From: Emcibacter sp048269205
GTDB taxonomy: Bacteria > Pseudomonadota > Alphaproteobacteria > Sphingomonadales > Emcibacteraceae
Reading direction: 5' to 3'
Assembly (NCBI RefSeq): GCF_048269205.1
Contig: NZ_JBLXJC010000003.1
Span: 62,001-126,000 of the forward strand
Length of the DNA: 64,000 nt
The notes below the pieces were generated by a model. That model saw nothing but the letters and a program-made list of their open reading frames with translations, was not told the DNA's origin and searched no databases. This document shows, one piece after another, positions 32,477 to 41,589 of this stretch. Position 1 is the stretch's first letter; each line of letters opens with the position of its first letter. The translations under genes and the position numbers were made by a program.

Positions 32477-34259
32477 GTACACTGCCCCTGTGGAAGACAT
32501 GAAATTTCTCATGCATGACTACTTGAACCTGCAGCAGTACAACAATCTGCCCTGTTTCCAGGAAGCCACTCCGGACATGATTGACGCCATTCTGGAAGAG
32601 GCGGCAAAACTGACGGAAAATGTATTCTTCCCCATCAATCAGTCCGGTGACGAGGAAGGCTGCACCTGGAACGACGGCGTGGTGACAACGCCGAAAGGCT
32701 TTAAAGAAGCCTATCAGCAGTTCGTGGAAGGTGGCTGGCAGAGCCTGACCGGTGATCCGGAATATGGCGGCCAGGGGTTGCCGCAGATCCTGGGGCTGGC
32801 GCTCAATGAAATGATGATTTCCTCCAACTGGGGCTTCGCCATGTATTCCGGCCTGACCAAGGGGGCCACGGAAGCCATTCACCAGTGGGGCAGCCAGGAA
32901 CAGAAAGACACCTATCTTCCTAAAATGCTGAGCGGCGAGTGGGCCGCCACCATGAACCTGACCGAGCCCCATTGCGGTACCGACCTGGGCATGCTCCGTA
33001 CGAAGGCAGACCCCCAGGCAGACGGCACTTACAAAATTTCCGGCACCAAGATTTTCATTTCAGCCGGTGAACATGACCTGACGGACAATATCATCCATCT
33101 GGTTCTGGCCCGTATTTCCGGTGCCCCGGAAGGCACAAAAGGCATCAGCCTCTTTATTGTGCCCAAGATCATGGTCAACGAGGACGGCAGCCTGGGTGAG
33201 CGCAACGGCGTTTCCTGCGGCTCCATTGAGGAAAAAATGGGCATTCATTCCAACTCTACCTGTGTGCTCAACTATGACGGGGCTACCGGGTATCTGGTCG
33301 GCGAGGAAGGCAAGGGCATGCGGGCCATGTTCACCATGATGAATGAAGCCCGCCTTGGTGTTGGCCTGCAGGGTCTCGGCATTGCCGAGGTGGCCCAGCA
33401 GAATGCCGTGGATTACGCCAAGGACCGGATCCAGGGGCGTTCCCTGACGGGCCCGAAAAACCCGGAAGCAAAAGCCGACCCCATCATTGTCCATCCGGAT
33501 GTGCGGCGCATGCTGATGACCAACCGCGCCTTTATTGAAGGAGCCCGGGCACTGGCCATGTGGACCGGTGTGCAGCTTGACCTGGCCCTGCACCATCCCG
33601 ATGAAAAAACCCGAGAAGCAGCAGATGACCTGGTCGCCCTGCTCACTCCTGTCATCAAGTCCTATATGACGGATCAGGGTGTGGAAGCCGCAAGCCGTGC
33701 ACTTCAGTGTTTCGGTGGCCACGGCTATATCAAGGAATGGGGCATGGAGCAGTATCTGCGCGACAGCCGTATCGCCCCTATTTATGAAGGCACCAACGGT
33801 GTTCAGGCCATGGACCTGATCGGCCGCAAACTACCTGCCAAGGGTGGCGAGCCGGTAAAGGCCTATTTCGCCATGGTTCAGAAATTCATAGAGGAAAACA
33901 AGGGCAACGCCGATCTGGAAAAATATACCACGCCGCTGGAAAAAGCCCTGGGTCGTCAGCAGGCCGCCACCATGTGGCTGATGCAGAACGGGATGAGCAA
34001 TCCGGACAATGCCGGTGCCGCCGCCCATTACTATCTGAACCTGATGGCTCTCGTCATGATGGGATATTTCTGGGCAGACATGGCGAAAAAGGCTCTGGAA
34101 ATGCTGGCCGCCGGGGAAGGCAATGAAACTTTCCTGAGAAACAAGCTGATCACAGCAGACTTTTTCTTCACCAATATGCTGCCGGAAACCTCGGCCCTGA
34201 GGGTCAAGGTAGAAGCCGGTGCGGAGCCGGTGATGTCCCTGGATGCTGACGCATTCTGA
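32469..34259 (+). CDS. Acyl-CoA dehydrogenase, long (about 600-residue) type
   Basis: FAD flavoprotein of 596 residues, first enzyme of the beta-oxidation spiral. Features are 'MNLTEPHCGTDLGMLRTKA', 'ALQCFGGHGYIKEWGMEQYLRDSRIAPIYEGTNGVQAMDLIGRKL' with the active-site Glu in 'YEGTNG', and an additional C-terminal helical domain of about 130 residues ending 'AEPVMSLDADAF'. This size class is common in alphaproteobacteria and prefers medium or long chains. The gene overlaps liuR and is followed by the thiolase after 30 bases. Confidence 0.94.
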   Translation: MPRYTAPVEDMKFLMHDYLNLQQYNNLPCFQEATPDMIDAILEEAAKLTENVFFPINQSGDEEGCTWNDGVVTTPKGFKEAYQQFVEGGWQSLTGDPEYGGQGLPQILGLALNEMMISSNWGFAMYSGLTKGATEAIHQWGSQEQKDTYLPKMLSGEWAATMNLTEPHCGTDLGMLRTKADPQADGTYKISGTKIFISAGEHDLTDNIIHLVLARISGAPEGTKGISLFIVPKIMVNEDGSLGERNGVSCGSIEEKMGIHSNSTCVLNYDGATGYLVGEEGKGMRAMFTMMNEARLGVGLQGLGIAEVAQQNAVDYAKDRIQGRSLTGPKNPEAKADPIIVHPDVRRMLMTNRAFIEGARALAMWTGVQLDLALHHPDEKTREAADDLVALLTPVIKSYMTDQGVEAASRALQCFGGHGYIKEWGMEQYLRDSRIAPIYEGTNGVQAMDLIGRKLPAKGGEPVKAYFAMVQKFIEENKGNADLEKYTTPLEKALGRQQAATMWLMQNGMSNPDNAGAAAHYYLNLMALVMMGYFWADMAKKALEMLAAGEGNETFLRNKLITADFFFTNMLPETSALRVKVEAGAEPVMSLDADAF

Positions 34260-34289
34260 TCTGACCCCATAAGCGACAAGGATTCGAAA

Positions 34290-35495
34290 ATGACTGAAGC
34301 CTATATTTACGATCATGTGAGAAGTCCCCGCGGCAGGGGTAAAAAAGATGGCAGCCTGCATGAGGTAACGCCGGTCAACCTTCTGGCCCAGGTCTTTGGA
34401 GCGCTGAAGGATCGCAGCGATTTTGACCCTTCCCTGGTTGATGATGTGATCGCCGGATGCGTCACCGCCGTCGGTGAACAGGGCGGAAATGTCGGCCGTT
34501 TCGCCGCCTATATGGCCGGATACGGCGATGCGGTACCGGGCATGCATGTGAACCGTTTCTGTGCTTCCGCCCTGGTGGCGGTCAACTATGCCGCCGCCCG
34601 GGTGATGGCCGGACAGGCCGATCTCATGATCGGTGGCGGCGTGGAAAGCATGTCCCGTGTCCAGATGGGCTTTGACGGCGGCGCCTGGCTGTTTGATCCC
34701 CAGGTGTCCAACAAGGTGGGTTTTGTCCTGCAGGGAATCAGCGCCGACCTCATCGCCACTAAATATGGGTTCAGCCGCGAGGATTGCGACGCCTATGCCA
34801 TCCTCAGCCAGAAACGTGCCAAGCATGCCTGGGATAATGGCTATTTCAAGAATTCCGTTATCCCCGTCAAGGATCAGCTTGGCCTGACCCTGCTGGACCG
34901 TGATGAATATATGCGTCCCGATACGACAATCGAGGATCTCGCCGGTCTCAAGGCCTCTTTCATTGATATGGGAGAGATCGGTTTTGACAGTGTCGCCCTG
35001 CAGAAATACCCGGAAGTGGAGAACATGAAGCATGTCCACCACGCCGGCAACAGTTCCGGCATTGTCGATGGCGCAGCGGGTATGCTGATCGGCACCAGGG
35101 AGATGGGCGATAAACTGGGCCTCAAGCCCCGCGCCAAAATGGTCGCCTTCGCCGACGTGGGCATCGATCCCACCATCATGTTGTCCGGTCCCGGCGAGAG
35201 CGCCCGCAAGGCCCTGGCACGGGCTGGCATGAATAAATCCGATATCGATGTCTGGGAAATCAACGAGGCCTTTGCCTCCGTCGTCCTGCGCTTCTGTCAG
35301 GAAATGGAACTTGGCACAGAGGACGTTAATGTGAATGGCGGCGCCATTGCCATGGGTCACCCGCTGGGCGCCACCGGCGCCATGATCCTGGGGACCGCCC
35401 TGGATGAGATGGAACGGGCCGACAAGTCTACGGGCCTGGCAGCCCTGTGTGTGGCCGGCGGCATGGCCACAGCCACCATCATCGAACGCGTGTAA
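34290..35495 (+). CDS. fadA: Acetyl-CoA C-acyltransferase (thiolase)
   Basis: Thiolytic cleavage of 3-ketoacyl-CoA. The 401 residues carry the acylated Cys in 'NRFCASALVAVNYAA' (about residue 91), 'WEINEAFASVVLRF', the base-pair His in 'NVNGGAIAMGHPLGATGAMI' and the second Cys in 'LCVAGGMATATIIE'. It lies between the acyl-CoA dehydrogenase and fadB genes in one operon; fadB starts 14 bases after its stop. Confidence 0.94.
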   Translation: MTEAYIYDHVRSPRGRGKKDGSLHEVTPVNLLAQVFGALKDRSDFDPSLVDDVIAGCVTAVGEQGGNVGRFAAYMAGYGDAVPGMHVNRFCASALVAVNYAAARVMAGQADLMIGGGVESMSRVQMGFDGGAWLFDPQVSNKVGFVLQGISADLIATKYGFSREDCDAYAILSQKRAKHAWDNGYFKNSVIPVKDQLGLTLLDRDEYMRPDTTIEDLAGLKASFIDMGEIGFDSVALQKYPEVENMKHVHHAGNSSGIVDGAAGMLIGTREMGDKLGLKPRAKMVAFADVGIDPTIMLSGPGESARKALARAGMNKSDIDVWEINEAFASVVLRFCQEMELGTEDVNVNGGAIAMGHPLGATGAMILGTALDEMERADKSTGLAALCVAGGMATATIIERV

Positions 35496-35508
35496 GGGAG
35501 ACAGGACA

Positions 35509-37662
35509 ATGACCAACACAATCAAATATGAAGTTGATAGCGACGGTATCGCCCTGCTGGCCATCGACGTTCCCGGTAAATCCATGAATGTGATCACCCA
35601 GGAATTCCTGGCGGATCTGGAAGGCCTGATCGAAAAAATCACGGCTGACGACAATGTCAAAGGCGCCGTGATCACCTCGGGCAAGGAAGGCGCTTTCGTC
35701 GCCGGTGCCGACCTGGGCATGCTGCTGGAAATGACCGAAGCCGTCGACAAGGTCAGCCGGGAAGAGCTGTTTGAAAAAAGTTTCCACATGAATAAAATTC
35801 TGCGGGCCATGGAAACCTGTGGAAAACCTTTTGCAGCCGCTGTAGACGGCGTTGCCATGGGCGGCGGGTTTGAAATCATCCTCGCCTGTCACCACCGGGT
35901 TGTGGCCGATAATCCCAGGATCAATCTTGCCCTGCCGGAAGTCATGGTCGGGCTGCTGCCGGGCGGCGGCGGCACCCAGAGACTGCCGCGCCTGATGGGA
36001 ATCCAGATGGCCCTGCAATATCTGCTGCAGGGTAAAAACATGAAGCCGCAGCAGGCCCTTGGCTTTGGTGTAATCCAGCAGGTGGTGCCTGCAGACCAGA
36101 TCGTTTCCGCTGCCAGAAAATGGATTCTTGATGGCGGCAAGGCTGAACAGCCCTGGGATAACAAGAAATTCAAAATCCCCGGTGGCCAGGGTGTCTTTGA
36201 CCCCAATATTGTACAGACCTTTGTCGGCGCCCCGGCAATGACAAAAAAAGAAACAAAAGGCAAATATCCGGCCACGGTCAATATCCTGTCCTGCGTTTAT
36301 GAGGGCCACCAGTTGCCCATGGACAAGGCCCTTCAGGTGGAAAGCAAATATTTTGCCGACCTGTTGCTTGGTGATGTGGCGCCGAACATGATCCGGACTC
36401 TGTTTGTTAACAAGCAGGCCGCAGAAAAAGGCGCCCGCCGCCCCAAAGACCAGCCAAAAGCACCGACCAAAAAGCTCGGTATGCTCGGCGCCGGCATGAT
36501 GGGGGCCGGCATCGCCTATGTCTCTGCCAAAGCCGGGATTGAGGTTGTTCTGCTGGACATGACCGAGGAAGCCGCCGAGAAAGGCAAATCCTATTCCAGC
36601 AATCTTCTGGAAAAGGCGGTCAAGCGCAAGAAAATGACACAGGAAAAAGCCGATGGCATTCTTTCCCTGATCAAACCGACCACCGACTATGCGGACCTGG
36701 AAGGTTGCGATCTGATCATCGAGGCCGTACTTGAGGATGTTGAGGTCAAGGCAGGTGTCACCGCCAAAACAGAGGCCGTGGTGCCGGAAAGCTGCATTTA
36801 CGGCTCCAACACCTCCACCCTGCCCATCACCCAGCTGGCCAAAGCCAGTGCGCGGGAGGACCAGTTCATCGGTATTCACTTTTTCTCGCCTGTGGACAAG
36901 ATGCCGCTGGTGGAAATCATCCTTGGCAAGAACACCGGCGATGTGGCCCTGGCCAAGGCGCTGGATTATGTGGCCCAGATTAAAAAGACCCCGATCGTGG
37001 TCAATGACAGCCGCGGCTTTTATACCAGCCGCTGCTTCTCCACCTATGTCCAGGAAGCCGCCAATATGGTGGCGGAAGGCGTGAAGCCGGCCCTGGTGGA
37101 AAACTGTGGTGCCTATTCCGGCATGGCCGTGGGACCGCTGGCGGTCGCCGACGAGGTCAGCCTGGAACTAAGCTACCATGTGGGCCAGGCCACCAAGAAA
37201 GCGCTGGGTGACAAGTATGTAGCCCAGCCGTCGGACAAGGTGGTGGAAACGCTCTACAAAGAACTGGGCCGCAAGGGCAAGAAAAACGGCCACGGCTTCT
37301 ATGAATATCCTGAAGGCGGCAAGAAATATCTCTGGCCGGCGCTTTCCGATCACTTCCCTGTCAGCGACGATCAGCCCGATCCGGAGGAAGTCACAAAACG
37401 GCTTCTTTACCGCCAGGCCATCGAGGTCATCCGCTGCCTTGAAGAAGGCGTATTGATGGCCCCGGAAGATGCTGACATCGGCGCCATTTTCGGCTGGGGG
37501 TTTGCCCCCTGGACCGGTGGGCCGCTCAGCATGGTCGACACCATCGGCGTGAAAAAATTCTGTGAGGAAGCGGACAAACTTGCCAATCGCTTCGGCCCCC
37601 ACTTCACGCCGCCGGCCCTGCTGCGCCAGAAGGCCGAAAAAGGAGAAAACTTCTACGGCTGA
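35509..37662 (+). CDS. fadB: Fatty-oxidation multifunctional protein (enoyl-CoA hydratase / 3-hydroxyacyl-CoA dehydrogenase)
   Basis: A 717-residue two-domain enzyme. The N-terminal crotonase domain (about 1-200) has 'GKEGAFVAGADLGM' and 'MGGGFEIILACHHRVVADNPRINLALPEVMVGLLPGGGGTQRLPR'. The 3-hydroxyacyl-CoA dehydrogenase part (about 320 onward) has the NAD motif 'LGMLGAGMMGAGIAYVSA' and 'IGIHFFSPVDKMPLVEII', followed by the two C-terminal helical domains. The ATG at 35509 has GGGAGACAGG upstream; an in-frame start 35 codons earlier lies inside the thiolase gene and is rejected. The protein could also hydrate methacrylyl-CoA for the valine branch (inference). Confidence 0.95.
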   Translation: MTNTIKYEVDSDGIALLAIDVPGKSMNVITQEFLADLEGLIEKITADDNVKGAVITSGKEGAFVAGADLGMLLEMTEAVDKVSREELFEKSFHMNKILRAMETCGKPFAAAVDGVAMGGGFEIILACHHRVVADNPRINLALPEVMVGLLPGGGGTQRLPRLMGIQMALQYLLQGKNMKPQQALGFGVIQQVVPADQIVSAARKWILDGGKAEQPWDNKKFKIPGGQGVFDPNIVQTFVGAPAMTKKETKGKYPATVNILSCVYEGHQLPMDKALQVESKYFADLLLGDVAPNMIRTLFVNKQAAEKGARRPKDQPKAPTKKLGMLGAGMMGAGIAYVSAKAGIEVVLLDMTEEAAEKGKSYSSNLLEKAVKRKKMTQEKADGILSLIKPTTDYADLEGCDLIIEAVLEDVEVKAGVTAKTEAVVPESCIYGSNTSTLPITQLAKASAREDQFIGIHFFSPVDKMPLVEIILGKNTGDVALAKALDYVAQIKKTPIVVNDSRGFYTSRCFSTYVQEAANMVAEGVKPALVENCGAYSGMAVGPLAVADEVSLELSYHVGQATKKALGDKYVAQPSDKVVETLYKELGRKGKKNGHGFYEYPEGGKKYLWPALSDHFPVSDDQPDPEEVTKRLLYRQAIEVIRCLEEGVLMAPEDADIGAIFGWGFAPWTGGPLSMVDTIGVKKFCEEADKLANRFGPHFTPPALLRQKAEKGENFYG

Positions 37663-37717
37663 TCGCCAGAACAGCCAACCCCAGAATCAACCAACCTATG
37701 CCTACTGCACAACTTCA

Positions 37718-37748
37718 GGGCCGGGACTTGCTTCCCGGCCCATTTTTT
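37718..37748 (+). terminator. Rho-independent terminator of the liuR-fadB operon
   Basis: Stem GGGCCGGGA / TCCCGGCCC with a six-base loop followed by ATTTTTT, 56 bases after the fadB stop codon. Confidence 0.88.
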
Positions 37749-37837
37749 CGGGTAACAGGTCATGGCATAACTCCTTGCAAGAGGCGGGATCGGGCGCTAG
37801 ATTCCGGTAATGCTTTTTCAATTTCAGGGGCCACACA

Positions 37838-38422
37838 ATGAAACTTCCCAAAATTCTGACCAGCCTTGTTCTTCTTTTTGTCCTGACGGGCCCGGCCCGG
37901 GCCGATTGGCTTCTGGACAAGGATAACTCCCATCTCTCTTTTGGCTCCATCAAGAATAACACCATCGGGGAAAGCAATCATTTCGGCGCTATCGACAGCC
38001 GGATCTCTGACGAGGGGGAAATCAGTCTGACCCTTGACCTTGCGTCCGTGGAGACCTGGGTAGACATCCGCAATGAACGTATCGGCGAGTTTCTGTTCCA
38101 GACCGGCATGTACCCGGTCGCCACCCTCAGTGGCCAGATCGATCTTGATCAGTTTGAAGATCTTGCCGTCGGTGAAAACCAGCTGATCGAAACAAGCCTG
38201 GTTCTGGACCTGCACGGTCAAAGAAAAAATGTGGAATGCGAGCTTTTGGTAACGCGCCTGGGGGAAAATCGCGTAATGATTGTACCTCACGAACTAATTT
38301 TCCTTGATGCAGAGGATTTTGATTTACTTTCCGGACTTCAGAAGCTACAGGAACTGGCAGGACTGCCGTCCATCAGCACCGCAGTCCCCTTAAGTTTTTA
38401 TCTTACGTACTCAAAAGAATAA
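37838..38422 (+). CDS. YceI-family periplasmic protein
   Basis: A 194-residue protein with a signal peptide ('ILTSLVLLFVLTGPARA', cleavage near residue 23). A YceI lipocalin-like barrel follows ('WLLDKDNSHLSFGSIKNNTIGESNHFGAIDSRISDEGEISLTLDLASVET' order of blocks, 'RNERIGEFLFQTGMYPVATL', 'LVLDLHGQRKNVECELLV'). YceI proteins bind isoprenoid-type lipids in the periplasm and are often stress-induced. The ATG follows AGGGG. It is separated from fadB by a terminator; the DUF481 gene follows after 38 bases. Confidence 0.9.
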   Translation: MKLPKILTSLVLLFVLTGPARADWLLDKDNSHLSFGSIKNNTIGESNHFGAIDSRISDEGEISLTLDLASVETWVDIRNERIGEFLFQTGMYPVATLSGQIDLDQFEDLAVGENQLIETSLVLDLHGQRKNVECELLVTRLGENRVMIVPHELIFLDAEDFDLLSGLQKLQELAGLPSISTAVPLSFYLTYSKE

Positions 38423-38460
38423 GTATCTTTCTCCTACTCGAACAAGGAAAGACACGAACA

Positions 38461-39372
38461 ATGAATAAATTCGTGAAGCATCTCGTATTGACGGCTTTTA
38501 TGCCTGTCATGCTGGCCGGCCCCTCAATTGCTCTGGCCGAAGTTGATCCAGCCGTCATGGCCATTCTTGAGCAGGCCGCCCAGAAAGACGGTGGCGCCAA
38601 CTTCCAGACGGTTCTTGATCTCGTGGTTGCTGCCAACCCGGAACAAGCAGAGGAAATCCTGGCCGCGGCCGAACCGCTTCGTCCGGCGCCGCCAGTGGAA
38701 AACCCTGAATCCCAGAACCCCTATCTCAGCCTCAAGGGCTGGGACGGCGAGGTTGATCTCAGCGTAATGACTTCGTCCGGGAACACCGACCAGCAGTCCT
38801 TTGGCATTGCCGGCAAAATGAAGCGTGATAATGGAAAATATCACAGCCGGATCGGGGCATTCTTTGATTTCAACAAGAACTCCGGCGTCAAGGATCGCCA
38901 GCGCTGGGGCTTGTCCTATAAACTGGATTATGATTTCTCCGAACATATGTATCTGACAGGTTTCCTGGGATATAAGAACGACCAGTTCGGCTCCTTCCGC
39001 GAAAGGATCACAACCAGCGCCGGTGCCGGTTATCGCCTTATGGAAACAGAGGAGTTTGTGTGGAACGTAGAAGGTGGTCCGACCGTCCTGTTCTCCAAAG
39101 ACTTCGCAGGCGCAGACTATGAATCAAGCTTCAACGCCTATGCGGCCAGTGAATTTATCTGGGCCATAAACGAGCGCAGTGAATTCTCCAACAACAGTCA
39201 GATTGTCTTTGGCGACCGGACAGTGATGGAAACCCAGAATGCACTGAAAGTGAAGATCAACGGTGCACTCAGCAGCAAGTTCTCCTTTGATGTCTATTAC
39301 GACAAGGACGCCCCGGCAGACCGTGAAACAACGGACACCATCGCCCGGGCCGGACTGCTCTACGATTTCTGA
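38461..39372 (+). CDS. DUF481 (YdiY-like) outer-membrane beta-barrel protein
   Basis: A 303-residue protein with a signal peptide ('TAFMPVMLAGPSIALA', cleavage near residue 26), a helical Pro/Glu-rich stretch up to about residue 85, and then the DUF481 barrel: 'WDGEVDLSVMTSSGNTDQQSFGIAGKM', 'YHSRIGAFFDFNKNSG', 'QRWGLSYKLDYDFSEHMYLTGFLGYKNDQFGSFRER', ending 'IARAGLLYDF'. The family is described as salt-induced or low-abundance outer-membrane barrels without a firm function. A second, more divergent copy follows at 39600. Confidence 0.88.
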   Translation: MNKFVKHLVLTAFMPVMLAGPSIALAEVDPAVMAILEQAAQKDGGANFQTVLDLVVAANPEQAEEILAAAEPLRPAPPVENPESQNPYLSLKGWDGEVDLSVMTSSGNTDQQSFGIAGKMKRDNGKYHSRIGAFFDFNKNSGVKDRQRWGLSYKLDYDFSEHMYLTGFLGYKNDQFGSFRERITTSAGAGYRLMETEEFVWNVEGGPTVLFSKDFAGADYESSFNAYAASEFIWAINERSEFSNNSQIVFGDRTVMETQNALKVKINGALSSKFSFDVYYDKDAPADRETTDTIARAGLLYDF

Positions 39373-39395
39373 GTTTATCCTGGTCAATCATTTCT

Positions 39396-39427
39396 GCCCG
39401 GCGGCTTCTGCTGCCGGGCTTTTTTTA
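39396..39427 (+). terminator. Rho-independent terminator
   Basis: GCCCGGC / GCCGGGC stem (extendable with one mismatch) closing a short loop and followed by seven T residues, 24 bases after the first DUF481 gene. Confidence 0.88.
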
Positions 39428-39599
39428 TCCCGGCGCCCCCGCCTGCCTTCCGCCCATCATCACTCTTAGTCCCTCAAAATAAACATGGCGGCGTTTTTTC
39501 GGTTTACCTTATGATTCCAACATTATATCAATAAGTTAACTGATATCATTTTCAGCCTGTAATTTTCTATTGCCAAAACTAACGATTATACTCTGATTG

Positions 39600-40532
39600 A
39601 TGAAATTAAACTGCCTTATCACCGGTCTCATAGTGGCCATACTGAGTATTGCACCGATTTCTGTCCAGGCGGAAACATCCCTGCCACAATCCATAGACAA
39701 AATACTCCGCCTGGCGGCAAAACGTCATGACCAGTCCTCGTTCAGCAGGGTCGTAGACATTATTGTCGATACCTACCCCGCGTTGAAGAGCACAATCTGG
39801 GAAAAGGCGTCACACTATCGGCAAAACTGGCTCTCCCGGGTGAGCCGTCAGCTTTCGCCCCAGCCGAAAAAGAAAACCTCTCCGGTTGATATTGCGGACT
39901 GGAACGGTGAAATCAATATGTCCCTGTTCAGGTCCACAGGCAACAGCCCGCAAAAGTCGGTGGCCCTTGGCGCCCAGATAGAAAGGGAGCACGGCTCGTT
40001 TATCAGCAAGCTCATCAGTTATTACGAGTTGTCCAAATCCGATGATGACCCGGCCCGTCAGCAATGGGGGCTGAGGTACAAGCTCAACTATGATGTCACC
40101 GAGAAAATGTATCTGACCGGTACAACAGGATATGAAAACGACACTGACGGCGCATTCAGGGAACGTTTCAGCCTGACCAGTGGTGCCGGACTACATTTGT
40201 TTGATTTTGAAAACCTTGTCTGGGATATCGAAGGCGGACCGGGAATTCTGTGGACCCAGCGGGAAGAAGGGCTTGAGCATGAGTCTGGTTTCATCGGGCT
40301 TCTTCGTAATGAGATCAGCTACAATCTATCTGACCACAGCAGTCTCACCAATCAGACCGAAGTCTATTTGAGCAACAACAGAATTATTTCCAACAGCGCC
40401 GTGCTCAAGGTCAGGATCAACAGTGCCCTCAGCAGCCGCTTCTCCTATGATGTCACTTACGAACAAGACGCCTATCAGGACAGTGAAAGCACCGAGAAAA
40501 TGGCCCGGGCCGGCCTGCTGTATGATTTTTAA
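39600..40532 (+). CDS. Second DUF481 outer-membrane beta-barrel protein
   Basis: A 310-residue paralog of the preceding protein. It has a signal peptide ('LITGLIVAILSIAPISVQA'), a basic helical linker, then 'WNGEINMSLFRSTGNSPQKSVALGAQI', 'RQQWGLRYKLNYDVTEKMYLTGTTGYENDTDGAFRERF' and the same last residues 'MARAGLLYDF'. The linker is Arg/Lys-rich instead of acidic. There is no clear ribosome site before the ATG at 39600 and the upstream region is AT-rich, so expression may be low or conditional. It lies behind the terminator of its paralog, hence is separately controlled. Confidence 0.85.
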   Translation: MKLNCLITGLIVAILSIAPISVQAETSLPQSIDKILRLAAKRHDQSSFSRVVDIIVDTYPALKSTIWEKASHYRQNWLSRVSRQLSPQPKKKTSPVDIADWNGEINMSLFRSTGNSPQKSVALGAQIEREHGSFISKLISYYELSKSDDDPARQQWGLRYKLNYDVTEKMYLTGTTGYENDTDGAFRERFSLTSGAGLHLFDFENLVWDIEGGPGILWTQREEGLEHESGFIGLLRNEISYNLSDHSSLTNQTEVYLSNNRIISNSAVLKVRINSALSSRFSYDVTYEQDAYQDSESTEKMARAGLLYDF

Positions 40533-40535
40533 AGG

Positions 40536-40955
40536 CTAATCACCCAAAACATGCAGCGCCAGGGTCCGGCTGTGGCCACGGCGCCGATGCTCAAAAATAT
40601 AAATTCCCTGCCAGGTGCCAAGCGCCAGCCTGCCGTCAATGACCGGAATGGACACCTGGCTCTGGGTCAGCGCGGCGCGGATATGGGCCGGCATATCGTC
40701 AGGCCCCTCCGCCACATGACGGAAATGTGGATCATTCTCCGGCACCAGCCGGGACAGAAAATTATCCAGATCATAACAAACGTCGGGATCGGCATTTTCC
40801 TGGATCACCAGGGAGGCCGACGTATGCTTGATATGGGCGGTGAACAGGCCCTCGCGGATATGGTGTTCGTCGATCCATTGGCCAAGCGCCGCCGTGACGT
40901 CAAATAATCCCCGGCCCTTTGTCTCGAACCTGATCTCTGTTGTAGCCTGTTTCAT
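40536..40955 (-). CDS. YjbQ/UPF0047 family protein
   Basis: A 139-residue cytosolic protein of the YjbQ family, with the conserved 'GLFTAHIKHTSASLVIQENADPDVCYDLDNFLSRLVPE', 'AHIRAALTQSQVSIPVIDGRLALGTWQGIYIFEHRRRGHSRTLALHVLG' arrangement. E. coli YjbQ can replace thiamine-phosphate synthase weakly; the physiological role is not settled. It is nine bases downstream of msrQ and so probably co-transcribed with msrPQ. Its stop faces the second DUF481 gene with only three bases between them. Confidence 0.92.
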   Translation of the reverse strand: MKQATTEIRFETKGRGLFDVTAALGQWIDEHHIREGLFTAHIKHTSASLVIQENADPDVCYDLDNFLSRLVPENDPHFRHVAEGPDDMPAHIRAALTQSQVSIPVIDGRLALGTWQGIYIFEHRRRGHSRTLALHVLGD

Positions 40956-40964
40956 CAGACAAGA

Positions 40965-41588
40965 TTAGGTGAACGAAAGCCTTTTCACAAGACCCGGACG
41001 ATATTTGTCATACAGCCGGTAGCCCAACAGCAGACAGAGGATGGCGGCATGAATCAGCGGTTCGCGCAGGTCTGCCTTGACCATCATGATGTTGTGGACC
41101 ACTGCCAGGATGCCGATGAGATAGACCAGCCTGTGCAATCGCGGCCAGATCCTGCCCAGACGGCGGATCATCTTTTTGGTGGAGGTCACTGCCAGCGGGA
41201 TCATCAGAAACAGGGCAATCATGCCGAAAGTCATGGCCGGACGTTTGACCAGGTCCTGCCAGATCACCGCCCAGTCAAAGAAATGGTCCAGCACCAGATA
41301 ATTCCCGAGATGCAACAGGCCGTAGAAAAAGGCGTAAAGCCCCAGCGGCCGACGCCATTTGATCAGCCCGTTTTTCTTCAGCAGTTTGCGCAGAGGCGTG
41401 ACCGCCAGACTGGCCAGCAATATCCGGATCGTCCAGTCGCCCGTATACTGGTTGATATACTGGAACGGGTTGGCCGTTAGCGCATGCGGTTGATAGGAAA
41501 ACATCAGCCAGACCTGCCAGACAATCCATAAAAACGGCAACAGGCACAGGAGATGCAGGGCCGCCCGCAGCGGTTTTTCGTAGTTCAT
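40965..41588 (-). CDS. msrQ: MsrQ haem-binding membrane subunit
   Basis: A 207-residue inner-membrane protein of the ferric-reductase-like fold with about six transmembrane helices and His residues in 'YGLLHLGNYLVLDHFFDW' and 'LHRLVYLIGILAVVHNIMMV' expected to bind haem b. It feeds quinol electrons to periplasmic MsrP for repair of oxidised methionine. It starts right at the end of msrP (one base between stop and start). Confidence 0.94.
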   Translation of the reverse strand: MNYEKPLRAALHLLCLLPFLWIVWQVWLMFSYQPHALTANPFQYINQYTGDWTIRILLASLAVTPLRKLLKKNGLIKWRRPLGLYAFFYGLLHLGNYLVLDHFFDWAVIWQDLVKRPAMTFGMIALFLMIPLAVTSTKKMIRRLGRIWPRLHRLVYLIGILAVVHNIMMVKADLREPLIHAAILCLLLGYRLYDKYRPGLVKRLSFT

Positions 41589-41589
41589 C

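Noticed and set aside
33831..35879. Open frame of 682 codons on the minus strand opposite acyl-CoA dehydrogenase, thiolase and fadB
   Set aside because: It spans three real genes in antisense, has low-complexity Gly/His/Ile-rich translation and no ribosome site.
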